A stretch of 9,308 nt of DNA, from positions 1-9,308 of the forward strand of contig JAUZPT010000091.1 of NCBI GenBank assembly GCA_030705745.1, in the 5' to 3' direction. Origin of the DNA: Bacillota bacterium (GTDB lineage Bacteria; Bacillota; Bacilli; Bacillales; Cytobacillaceae). The notes beneath the pieces were generated by a model that was not told where the DNA came from, ran no database searches, and saw nothing but the letters and a program-made list of their open reading frames with translations. Shown here piece after piece: positions 1 to 6,791 of the stretch; position 1 is the stretch's first letter, and each line of letters opens with the position of its first letter. The position numbers and the translations under genes were made by a program.

Positions 1-5
1 CAAGG

Positions 6-11
6 TATGAT
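6..11 (+). promoter_or_regulatory. Possible -10 element upstream of tcdA
   Basis: TATGAT differs from the TATAAT consensus at one position and lies about 70 bases before the tcdA start. Its -35 partner would fall left of the window edge, so the promoter cannot be confirmed here. GATACT at 32-37 is a weaker alternative with no recognisable -35. The first 60 bases show no coding frame that I can support. Confidence 0.25.
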
Positions 12-78
12 ATATTTTTTAACGGGTAAAAGATACTAAAAGAGTAACATTTGAAACTAACGTAATGGAGTGAAAAAG

Positions 79-846
79 ATGCTGCATCAATTTTCCCGCA
101 ATGAATTAGCAATTGGTAAAGAAGGGCTTGAAACCTTAAAAAATAGTACGGTGGCTGTATTGGGGATTGGCGGAGTCGGTTCATTTGCCGCAGAGGCACT
201 GGCTCGTTCAGGAGTAGGCCGCTTAATTTTGGTAGATAAGGACAATGTTGATATAACGAACGTGAATAGGCAAATCATGGCTCTTTTATCTACTGTGGGT
301 CAGCCGAAAGCAGATTTAATGAAGGAAAGAATAAAGGATATTAATCCGGACTGCGAAGTCATTGCTGTCAAAATGTTTTACACGGAAGAAACGTACGAAC
401 AGTTTTTTGGATATGGACTCGATTTTGTAATTGATGCATCCGATACGATTTCTTATAAAATCCATTTAATGAAAGAATGTCTGAAGAGGAAAATCCCTAT
501 TATTTCAAGCATGGGAGCAGCGAATAAAATGGATCCAACCCGTTTTCAGATTGCCGATATTTCTAAAACGCATACGGATCCGATCGCAAAAGTGATTCGT
601 ACCCGCCTTCGCAAAGAAGGAATCCATAAAGGCATCCCTGTTGTATTTTCCGATGAAAGCCCGATTGTCATTCGTGAAGAGGTAAGAAAAGAAGTAGGGA
701 ATGACAATGCACACATTCGAAAAGCGAAAATGCCTCCGTCTTCCAATGCCTTTGTTCCTTCTGTAGCCGGATTGGTCATGGCGAGCTATACGGTTGGAGA
801 ATTGCTGAATGACATAAAGTTGGTACGCGTTTCTGATTCTAAATAA
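79..846 (+). CDS. tcdA: tRNA threonylcarbamoyladenosine dehydratase (TcdA/YrvM)
   Basis: This is an E1-like (ThiF/MoeB superfamily) enzyme. The TcdA family uses ATP in the cytoplasm to dehydrate and cyclise t6A at tRNA position 37, forming ct6A. The 255-residue protein carries the nucleotide-binding glycine loop GIGGVGS at 29-35, the acidic residue D53 closing the second strand, the NRQ motif at 63-65, the DASD segment at 119-122 and the family segment SSMGAANK at 143-150. Only two cysteines are present (92 and 134), so the zinc CxxC pairs of some E1-like enzymes are absent. The ATG at 79 is preferred over the in-frame GTG at 70: GGAG at 67-70 lies 8 bases before the ATG but overlaps the GTG. 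The gene faces rarA and ends at a shared terminator. The family call is firm from overall resemblance to B. subtilis YrvM. Confidence 0.93.
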   Translation: MLHQFSRNELAIGKEGLETLKNSTVAVLGIGGVGSFAAEALARSGVGRLILVDKDNVDITNVNRQIMALLSTVGQPKADLMKERIKDINPDCEVIAVKMFYTEETYEQFFGYGLDFVIDASDTISYKIHLMKECLKRKIPIISSMGAANKMDPTRFQIADISKTHTDPIAKVIRTRLRKEGIHKGIPVVFSDESPIVIREEVRKEVGNDNAHIRKAKMPPSSNAFVPSVAGLVMASYTVGELLNDIKLVRVSDSK

Positions 847-885
847 GAAAAGCGTAAGCGCCCGTTTTGCACCGTGCGATAGAGC

Positions 886-904
886 TAGACATTCGTCTAT
901 TTTT
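886..904 (+). terminator. Weak hairpin with T-run after tcdA
   Basis: TAGAC (886-890) and GTCTA (895-899) form a 5-bp stem with a 4-base loop, followed by five T residues at 900-904. The stem is short, so it would at most assist the much stronger terminator about 25 bases downstream. Confidence 0.25.
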
Positions 905-926
905 AAAGATATAAATTCTGATTTAT

Positions 927-970
927 AATAAACTCCCCGGCTTCCAGTGGATTCGGGGAGTTTATTTTTA
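927..970. terminator. Terminator between convergent tcdA and rarA
   Basis: A perfect 13-bp inverted repeat pairs 927-939 with 954-966 around a 14-base loop. The core is CTCCCCG/CGGGGAG, and the A/T-rich outer pairs give a T-rich 3' side (TTTATTTTT, 961-969). It serves tcdA on the plus strand. On the minus strand the same stem ends in GTTTATTATAAAT, so it probably also stops rarA transcripts, whose stop codon lies about 35 bases away. I infer bidirectional function from the symmetry. Confidence 0.85.
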
Positions 971-1000
971 TAATTTTGCAAAAGAATTATATCAAAGAGA

Positions 1001-2272
1001 TCAATTGTTTTTTGTCAGTTTATCGTAAACAGCAGCAAGCGCCTGTTCGAATTTACCGGTTTTTTTAGGCAAATAATAACGCTTGTTTTTAATTTTGTTA
1101 GGCAAATATTGCTGCTTCACCCAGCCCGATTCATAATTGTGCGGGAATAGATAGTCAACCCCTCTGCCCAATTCCTTGGCCCCTTTATAATGGGCATCCT
1201 TTAAGTGATCGGGAACTTCGCCACTTATGCCTTTCTGAATATCTGATATCGCGGAATCGATTGCAGAAAGTGCTGAATTCGATTTGGGTGAAAGGCATAA
1301 TTCGATCACGGCATTGGCAAGTGGAATTCGTGCTTCAGGAAAACCGATTCTTTCAGAAGCTTCGATTGCAGCTAGCGTTCGAGCACCCGCCTGGGGACTT
1401 GCGAGGCCGATGTCTTCATACGCAATGACAAGAAGTCTTCTGTTAATGCTGACCAAATCTCCGGCTTCGATCAATCTGCCGAGATAATGAAGGGCTGCAT
1501 TAACATCGCTTCCACGAATGGACTTTTGAAATGCTGATAAAACATCGTAATGTCCATCACCATCTTTATCATGGGAAAAGCTTTTTTTCTGAAAGCATTC
1601 TTCTGCAACCGGTAAAGTGATAGTGATGTATCCATCTGTATCTTCATCCGTGGATAGTACAGCCAATTCGAGAGCGTTCAGCGAGCTGCGGACATCACCG
1701 TTTGATGCGAGTGCAAAATGTTCTAATGCTTCGTCGGAAATCTTGATTTTCAGCTTGCCGAATCCTCTTTCTTCATCATATCTTGCCCTCAAAAGAGCTG
1801 TTTTCACTTCCTCAGCTGTTAATGGCTTCAACTCGAAAATTTGGCATCTGCTGCGGATGGCGGGATTTATCGCGTGATAAGGATTGCTTGTCGTTGCCCC
1901 GATTAATACGATCATCCCGTTTTCCAAAAAAGGAAGCAAAAAATCCTGCTTGCCCTTATCAAGTCGATGCACTTCATCGAGCAGAAGGATGACCTTCCCG
2001 GACATTTTTGCCTCAGCGGCAACGATCTCCATATCCTTTTTATTGCTCGTTACCGCATTCAACGTGCGAAAGGCGTATTGTGTGCTTCCTGCAATCGCGC
2101 TCGCTATCGACGTTTTACCAATGCCAGGTGGACCGTATAAGATCATCGAAGCTAGCTGTCTAGCTTTTACCATCCTAGCAATTATCTTTTCATCTCCCAC
2201 TAAATGCTGTTGCCCGACGACTTCATCAATCGTGCGCGGCCGCATCCGAAAGGCAAGCGGTTTTTGCTGCAT
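1001..2272 (-). CDS. rarA: Replication-associated recombination protein A (RarA/MgsA, AAA+ ATPase)
   Basis: RarA is a AAA+ ATPase related to clamp-loader subunits and WRNIP1. The family acts at stalled replication forks together with SSB. Numbering the 423-residue product from the preferred start, I see Walker A GPPGIGKTS at 47-55 (K53), Walker B ending in D99-E100, a sensor 1 region at IGATTSNP with N130, and a clamp-loader-like SRC box at 141-143, consistent with an arginine finger. A GDVRSSLNALE sensor 2-type segment and the long C-terminal tetramerisation region follow. The frame is open to an ATG at 2287, but the ATG at 2272 is better: it has GGGAG 8 bases upstream and begins MQQKPLAFRMRP, like B. 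subtilis RarA. The gene is monocistronic, divergent from the membrane-protein/cymR operon and convergent with tcdA. Confidence 0.95.
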   Translation of the reverse strand: MQQKPLAFRMRPRTIDEVVGQQHLVGDEKIIARMVKARQLASMILYGPPGIGKTSIASAIAGSTQYAFRTLNAVTSNKKDMEIVAAEAKMSGKVILLLDEVHRLDKGKQDFLLPFLENGMIVLIGATTSNPYHAINPAIRSRCQIFELKPLTAEEVKTALLRARYDEERGFGKLKIKISDEALEHFALASNGDVRSSLNALELAVLSTDEDTDGYITITLPVAEECFQKKSFSHDKDGDGHYDVLSAFQKSIRGSDVNAALHYLGRLIEAGDLVSINRRLLVIAYEDIGLASPQAGARTLAAIEASERIGFPEARIPLANAVIELCLSPKSNSALSAIDSAISDIQKGISGEVPDHLKDAHYKGAKELGRGVDYLFPHNYESGWVKQQYLPNKIKNKRYYLPKKTGKFEQALAAVYDKLTKNN

Positions 2273-2310
2273 TTCAATCTCTCCCATTTCTCTTTGATTC
2301 CATTACGTTT

Positions 2311-2319
2311 ATCGTACCA
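2311..2319 (-). promoter_or_regulatory. Candidate rarA promoter (extended -10)
   Basis: Read on the minus strand, this is TGGTACGAT, an extended -10 (TGn) with a four-of-six match to TATAAT. I see no good -35 at normal spacing. It lies about 40 bases before the preferred rarA start, which gives a short leader. This is an inference from sequence pattern only. Confidence 0.35.
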
Positions 2320-2399
2320 TTTATTTTAGTGAAATCCCATTAAACAGGTTGGCCATGCAAGCTCCCAAAATTATCCTCATCCCTGCCATCTCAAAATTA

Positions 2400-2408
2400 T
2401 GCTATAAT
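2400..2408 (+). promoter_or_regulatory. Promoter for the membrane protein-cymR-iscS-mnmA operon
   Basis: TGCTATAAT is a perfect -10 hexamer (2403-2408) with the extended TGn element, which can offset the missing -35 at 17-base spacing. It would give a leader of about 80 bases before the GTG at 2494. A second, weaker possibility is TTGGCC (2349-2354) spaced 17 bases from TATCCT (2372-2377). Either way the region between the divergent genes holds the only obvious rightward promoter for the four genes that follow. Confidence 0.6.
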
Positions 2409-2425
2409 TTCTAAAGCCTATCAAA

Positions 2426-2444
2426 TTACTAAGGATTTTGGTAA
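2426..2444 (+). repeat. Inverted repeat in the operon leader
   Basis: TTACTAA (2426-2432) and TTGGTAA (2438-2444) pair over 7 bp with one G-T wobble and a 5-base centre. AAA (2423-2425) and TTT (2447-2449) could extend it across a two-base bulge. It sits just after the predicted transcription start, where a repressor site could lie. I cannot say whether it matches the CymR operator. Confidence 0.35.
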
Positions 2445-2493
2445 AATTTCAAGGGAAACATGATTCTGACACTAAAAGAGAGCAGGGAGATTA

Positions 2494-3183
2494 GTGGATA
2501 AGAGAAAAGGGCAAACTGGATATCGATTTCTCGTCTATTTTGGTGGTTTATTGATCATGTCTCTCGGGTTTGTTTTTTTAATAAAAAGCAATATGGGTGC
2601 GACGCCATGGGACGTCCTTCATGTAGGACTATACGAGCACTTTGGGTTGACTGTAGGAAGTTGGTCTATCATCATGGGGATAGGGATTTTAACTGTGGCT
2701 GCGTTGATTTCGAAGGAATTTCCGAATATTGGCGCTTTTTTAAATATGTTGTGTGTAGGGATTTTTATCGATTTTTATATGATGCTTCCGTTTATGGTGA
2801 CACCATCCTCTGTTCTTGGCAAGCTCATTATGTTTATGGCAGGAATGGCATTATCATCTTATGGAATGGGATTATACATATCCGCAAGCCTTGGAGCAGG
2901 CCCGCGTGACAGCCTAATGATGGCATTGACCACAAAAACCGGCTGGAAAGTGCGGAACGTGCGGGCGGCGATTGAATTAATCGTTTTATTGATTGGATGG
3001 AAACTGGGAGGACCAATCAATTGGGGGACCATCTTGTTCAGCACATTCATTGGACCGCTTGCAGGGATAGCGATCCCCCAGTGCAATGCGATAACTACGC
3101 TTTTTTTAGCAAAAGTAAAGAAAGGTGATCAAGCAATGAGCAACGTCACCTTCGACAATAATAATAGAGGTGCAAAAGGATGA
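2494..3183 (+). CDS. YczE/YyaS/YitT-family integral membrane protein
   Basis: This 229-residue hydrophobic protein has about six predicted membrane segments, near residues 12-30, 57-73, 79-98, 108-129, 156-171 and 176-195. It has the family's signature loop twice: NMGATPWDVL at 33-42 and SLGAGPRDSL at 132-141. The second half of each unit also repeats (N78xG80 and N176xG178), so the fold is probably a duplicated three-helix unit. The biochemical function of the family is not settled; B. subtilis YczE has been linked to surfactin production. The start is GTG, with GGGAG at 2485-2489 only 4 bases before it; the next methionine (residue 22) would remove half of the first helix. The stop overlaps the cymR start (ATGA, 3180-3183), implying translational coupling. 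I do not recall this gene beside cymR in B. subtilis. Confidence 0.82.
   Translation: MDKRKGQTGYRFLVYFGGLLIMSLGFVFLIKSNMGATPWDVLHVGLYEHFGLTVGSWSIIMGIGILTVAALISKEFPNIGAFLNMLCVGIFIDFYMMLPFMVTPSSVLGKLIMFMAGMALSSYGMGLYISASLGAGPRDSLMMALTTKTGWKVRNVRAAIELIVLLIGWKLGGPINWGTILFSTFIGPLAGIAIPQCNAITTLFLAKVKKGDQAMSNVTFDNNNRGAKG
3166..3172 (+). promoter_or_regulatory. cymR ribosome binding site inside the upstream gene
   Basis: AGAGGTG lies 7 bases before the cymR ATG and entirely within the last codons of the membrane-protein gene. Ribosomes finishing that gene would therefore terminate right on top of the cymR start. Confidence 0.65.
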
Positions 3184-3599
3184 AAATATCTACAAAGGGC
3201 CGCTATGGGCTGACCATTATGATCGAGCTTGCAAAAAAACACGGAGAGGGCCCCATTTCGCTTAAGGCGATTGCCCAAGCCAATGAACTATCGGAGCATT
3301 ATTTGGAACAACTGATTGCTCCGCTTCGAAATGCAGGCCTTGTAAAAAGTATAAGGGGAGCATATGGTGGCTATATTCTAGCTGACCTTCCTTCCAAAAT
3401 CACGTCAGGTGATGTCATTCGTGTCCTTGAAGGACCTATAAGTCCTGTTGAAGGAATTGAAGATGAAGAACCTGCCAAAAGAGAACTTTGGATTCGTATC
3501 CGTGATGCAATTAAGGATGTCCTGGATAACACAACGCTTGAAGATTTGGCTAGCCATAGTGATGACGGCGATTCTGATGCATATATGTTTTATATTTAA
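3180..3599 (+). CDS. cymR: Cysteine metabolism repressor CymR (Rrf2 family)
   Basis: CymR is the master repressor of cystine uptake and cysteine synthesis genes in Bacillus and Staphylococcus. In B. subtilis it acts in complex with the O-acetylserine thiol-lyase CysK, so repression follows cysteine status. The 139-residue protein has an N-terminal winged helix-turn-helix: helix and turn at about 26-47 (SEHYLEQL at 38-45) and the wing RGAYGGY at 59-65. A dimerisation region follows, with VLEGPISPVE at 82-91, and the C-terminus ends in MFYI. It contains no cysteine at all, so unlike IscR or NsrR it cannot hold an iron-sulfur cluster through cysteines. The ATG sits 7 bases after AGAGGTG and overlaps the upstream stop by 4 bases. 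The desulfurase gene follows after 38 bases. Near-identity to what I recall of B. subtilis CymR makes the call firm. Confidence 0.95.
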   Translation: MKISTKGRYGLTIMIELAKKHGEGPISLKAIAQANELSEHYLEQLIAPLRNAGLVKSIRGAYGGYILADLPSKITSGDVIRVLEGPISPVEGIEDEEPAKRELWIRIRDAIKDVLDNTTLEDLASHSDDGDSDAYMFYI

Positions 3600-3637
3600 A
3601 ATGGTGCACGAAAATTATAAGAAGTGTAGGTGATATC

Positions 3638-4780
3638 ATGGAACGGATTTATATGGACCATGCAGCAACCTCTCCGATGCATCCGAAAGTGATTGAAAAA
3701 ATGGTGGACGTGATGAATGGACAATTTGGCAATCCTTCCAGCATTCATTCGTATGGCAGGGAAGCGCGCCATCTCCTTGATACGTCAAGAGCACTTTTGG
3801 CAAAAAGCATCGGAGCGAGGGAAAATGAAATTATTTTCACGAGTGGCGGAACCGAAGCGGACAATTTGGCCATTCTCGGAATAGCCGAAGCTTACGCAGA
3901 AGTAGGCAAGCATATCATAACGACCGAAATTGAGCATCATGCCGTGCTCCACACGTGCGGAAAACTTGAAAAGCTCGGTTATGAAGTCACCTATTTATCG
4001 GTTGACGAAACGGGCATGATCTCCTTAGCCGAGTTACAAGCTGCTTTAAGGGAAGATACAATCCTCGTGACCATTATGTTTGGAAATAATGAAGTTGGAA
4101 CGTTGCAGCCAATGAAGGAAATCGGAGAGCTTTTATATGGCCATCAAGCGAAGTTTCATACGGATGCCGTTCAGGCCTATGGACTTGAAAAAATTGATGT
4201 AAATGAGTGCAACATTGATTTATTGTCGGTATCTGCCCATAAAATCAACGGCCCAAAAGGCACTGGTTTCCTATATGTGAGGGGAAATGTAAAACTCTCA
4301 CAGCGTTTGTTTGGCGGCGATCAGGAACGGAAAAGGCGAGCGGGAACTGAAAATACGGCTTCCATAGCTGGTTTTTGCGAGGCGGTCAGAATCGCGCAAC
4401 AACACCAATCCGATCGATACGAAGAGTACAGGAAATATAAGGGGATATTCATGGATTTGCTGCATGAGCGCGGCGTCGAATTTCATCTAAACGGATTACT
4501 TGAATATTCACTGCCTCATATATTAAACTTGAGTTTCCCTGGGACGAGTGTTGAAGCGATGCTCGTAAACATGGATTTAGCAGGAATTGCTGTTTCGAGT
4601 GGATCTGCCTGCACGGCAGGATCAATCGAGCCGTCGCATGTCCTGGTTGCCATGTTTGGAAAGAATTCAGACCGGCTAATTAATTCGATACGTTTTAGCT
4701 TTGGACTGAATACAACAATCGAACAAGTGAAAATTGCAGCAGAGGAAACGGCGAAAATCGTTCATCGGCTGAAAAAATAA
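3638..4780 (+). CDS. iscS: Cysteine desulfurase, IscS/NifS type (YrvO)
   Basis: This PLP enzyme converts L-cysteine to alanine and holds the sulfur as a persulfide for transfer to an acceptor. The 380-residue protein shows an aminotransferase class V fold, with the N-terminal YMDHAATSP motif at 5-13, TSGGTEADN, EIEHHAV and the cofactor lysine K202 in SAHK (199-202). The active-site cysteine C325 lies in SSGSACTAG, the flexible loop typical of IscS-type rather than SufS-type enzymes. The ATG is preceded by AGGTGAT (3628-3634), complementary to the 16S rRNA 3' end. It sits between cymR and mnmA, and B. subtilis YrvO is known to feed sulfur directly to MnmA. No IscU, IscA or ferredoxin gene is nearby, which favours a dedicated tRNA-thiolation role over general Fe-S assembly. 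Confidence 0.93.
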   Translation: MERIYMDHAATSPMHPKVIEKMVDVMNGQFGNPSSIHSYGREARHLLDTSRALLAKSIGARENEIIFTSGGTEADNLAILGIAEAYAEVGKHIITTEIEHHAVLHTCGKLEKLGYEVTYLSVDETGMISLAELQAALREDTILVTIMFGNNEVGTLQPMKEIGELLYGHQAKFHTDAVQAYGLEKIDVNECNIDLLSVSAHKINGPKGTGFLYVRGNVKLSQRLFGGDQERKRRAGTENTASIAGFCEAVRIAQQHQSDRYEEYRKYKGIFMDLLHERGVEFHLNGLLEYSLPHILNLSFPGTSVEAMLVNMDLAGIAVSSGSACTAGSIEPSHVLVAMFGKNSDRLINSIRFSFGLNTTIEQVKIAAEETAKIVHRLKK

Positions 4781-5935
<1,155 letters not shown>

Positions 5936-5938
5936 GTG

Positions 5939-5976
5939 AAACCTCGATTTCGATTTTTCGGAATCGGGGTTTTTTT
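5939..5976 (+). terminator. Intrinsic terminator after mnmA
   Basis: Positions 5939-5952 pair with 5959-5972 in a 14-bp stem with two G-U pairs (AAACCTCGATTTCG against CGGAATCGGGGTTT), closed by a 6-base loop. The 3' arm runs into seven T residues (5970-5976). It begins 3 bases after the mnmA stop and marks the end of the cymR operon. Confidence 0.93.
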
Positions 5977-6016
5977 ATGGTAAGGGGTAATGAAGACGGT
6001 TTTGCATCATCACAAA

Positions 6017-6052
6017 CGATTCTTTTTCATATACATGATGTGAAAAAAATCG
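6017..6052 (+). repeat. Imperfect inverted repeat at the yrrB promoter
   Basis: CGATTCTTTTTCA (6017-6029) and TGAAAAAAATCG (6041-6052) are inverted copies over 12 bp, with a single extra C at 6022, around an 11-base centre. The right arm covers the expected -35 position of the yrrB promoter. No T-run follows on the plus strand. It could be an operator or simply an A/T-rich coincidence. Confidence 0.45.
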
Positions 6053-6069
6053 CCAAAATATGCTATACT
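6041..6069 (+). promoter_or_regulatory. Promoter for yrrB-recD2
   Basis: TGCTATACT (6061-6069) is an extended -10 with a five-of-six hexamer. At 17-base spacing the -35 is the poor TGAAAA (6041-6046). It starts a new transcription unit after the mnmA terminator and leaves a leader of about 20 bases before the yrrB start. Confidence 0.65.
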
Positions 6070-6094
6070 TTCAACTAGAATGGAGTGATTGAAG

Positions 6095-6760
6095 ATGGAT
6101 AAAAACCAATTGGGAATACAGTATATGCAAGAAGGGAAATGGGAAGAGGCAGCAAAAATCTTCAATGAAGCGATTGAGGAAAATAATGCCGATCCAGTTG
6201 CATATATCAACTTTGGAAATGTGCTCGCTGCAGTTGGCGATGACGATAAAGCTATGAAGTTTTATGAAAAAGCGATGGAGCTTGATGAAAATGCAGCAGC
6301 GGCGTATTATAGCGCGGGGAATTTATTTTTTAACAAGGAGCGTTTCAAGGAAGCGTTATCCATGTTTGAAACAGCACTGAAAAAAGGGCTACAAACAAGT
6401 GACAACTATTTCATGCTCGCCATGTCATTTATTCAGCTTGATCAAAATCGCCTGGCGTTGCCTTATATCCAACGCTGTGTGGAGCTTGATGAAAATGATG
6501 CAGAAGCGCGTTTTCAGTATGGAATGTGCCTTGCACAACAGGAACTTGTTGATGAGGCGATCATTCAATTTGAAAAGTGTGTGGAAATTGAACCGGAGCA
6601 TGCCGATGCGTTTTATAATTTGGGCGTGGCTTATGGGCTTAAAGACCGTGAAGATGAAGCGCTGGCTATGTTTCAAAAAGCACTTGATGTCCAGCCTGAC
6701 CATATGCTGGCAGGATATGTGAAAAAAGTGATTGAGCAAGGTGGGAACACCCACAATTAA
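6095..6760 (+). CDS. yrrB: TPR-repeat protein (YrrB family)
   Basis: The 221-residue protein is built almost wholly of six consecutive 34-residue tetratricopeptide repeats, at about 1-34, 35-68, 69-102, 103-136, 137-170 and 171-204, with a short polar tail. Typical TPR positions are visible (AYxxxGN at each first helix, A-x-x-x-x-x-A-L/I in the second). There is no signal peptide or membrane segment, so it is a cytoplasmic protein-binding scaffold. Its partner is unknown. The length, repeat number and gene position match B. subtilis YrrB, whose structure shows a TPR superhelix. The frame is open from a TTG at 6089, but the ATG at 6095 fits better: GGAG at 6082-6085 lies 9 bases before it and only 3 before the TTG. 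It precedes recD2 by 31 bases in the same operon. Confidence 0.88.
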   Translation: MDKNQLGIQYMQEGKWEEAAKIFNEAIEENNADPVAYINFGNVLAAVGDDDKAMKFYEKAMELDENAAAAYYSAGNLFFNKERFKEALSMFETALKKGLQTSDNYFMLAMSFIQLDQNRLALPYIQRCVELDENDAEARFQYGMCLAQQELVDEAIIQFEKCVEIEPEHADAFYNLGVAYGLKDREDEALAMFQKALDVQPDHMLAGYVKKVIEQGGNTHN

Positions 6761-6778
6761 TCCGCGGTAAGCAAGGAA

Positions 6779-6784
6779 AGGAGG
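6779..6784 (+). promoter_or_regulatory. recD2 ribosome binding site
   Basis: A perfect AGGAGG lies 7 bases before the recD2 ATG, the strongest ribosome site in the window. It fixes that start. Confidence 0.85.
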
Positions 6785-6791
6785 GGAGCAG

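Noticed and set aside
505..981. 158-codon open frame antisense to tcdA
   Set aside because: It lies opposite a conserved enzyme gene and crosses the terminator stem. It has no ribosome site and a composition without recognisable motifs.
1884..2297. 137-codon plus-strand frame opposite rarA (and smaller ones at 1284-1992)
   Set aside because: These mirror the conserved Walker and sensor regions of rarA on the other strand and have no start signals.
2439..2447. TGGTAAAAT as a second extended -10 for the membrane-protein operon
   Set aside because: It has no -35 at suitable spacing, and the TGCTATAAT about 40 bases upstream is clearly better. It may form part of the inverted repeat instead.
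2607..2909. 100-codon frame inside the YczE-type gene
   Set aside because: It is out of frame within a clear membrane protein. The product has no matching features or ribosome site.
3448..3633. Frame overlapping the end of cymR and the gap to iscS
   Set aside because: It is a frame-shifted shadow of the conserved cymR C-terminus and resembles no family.
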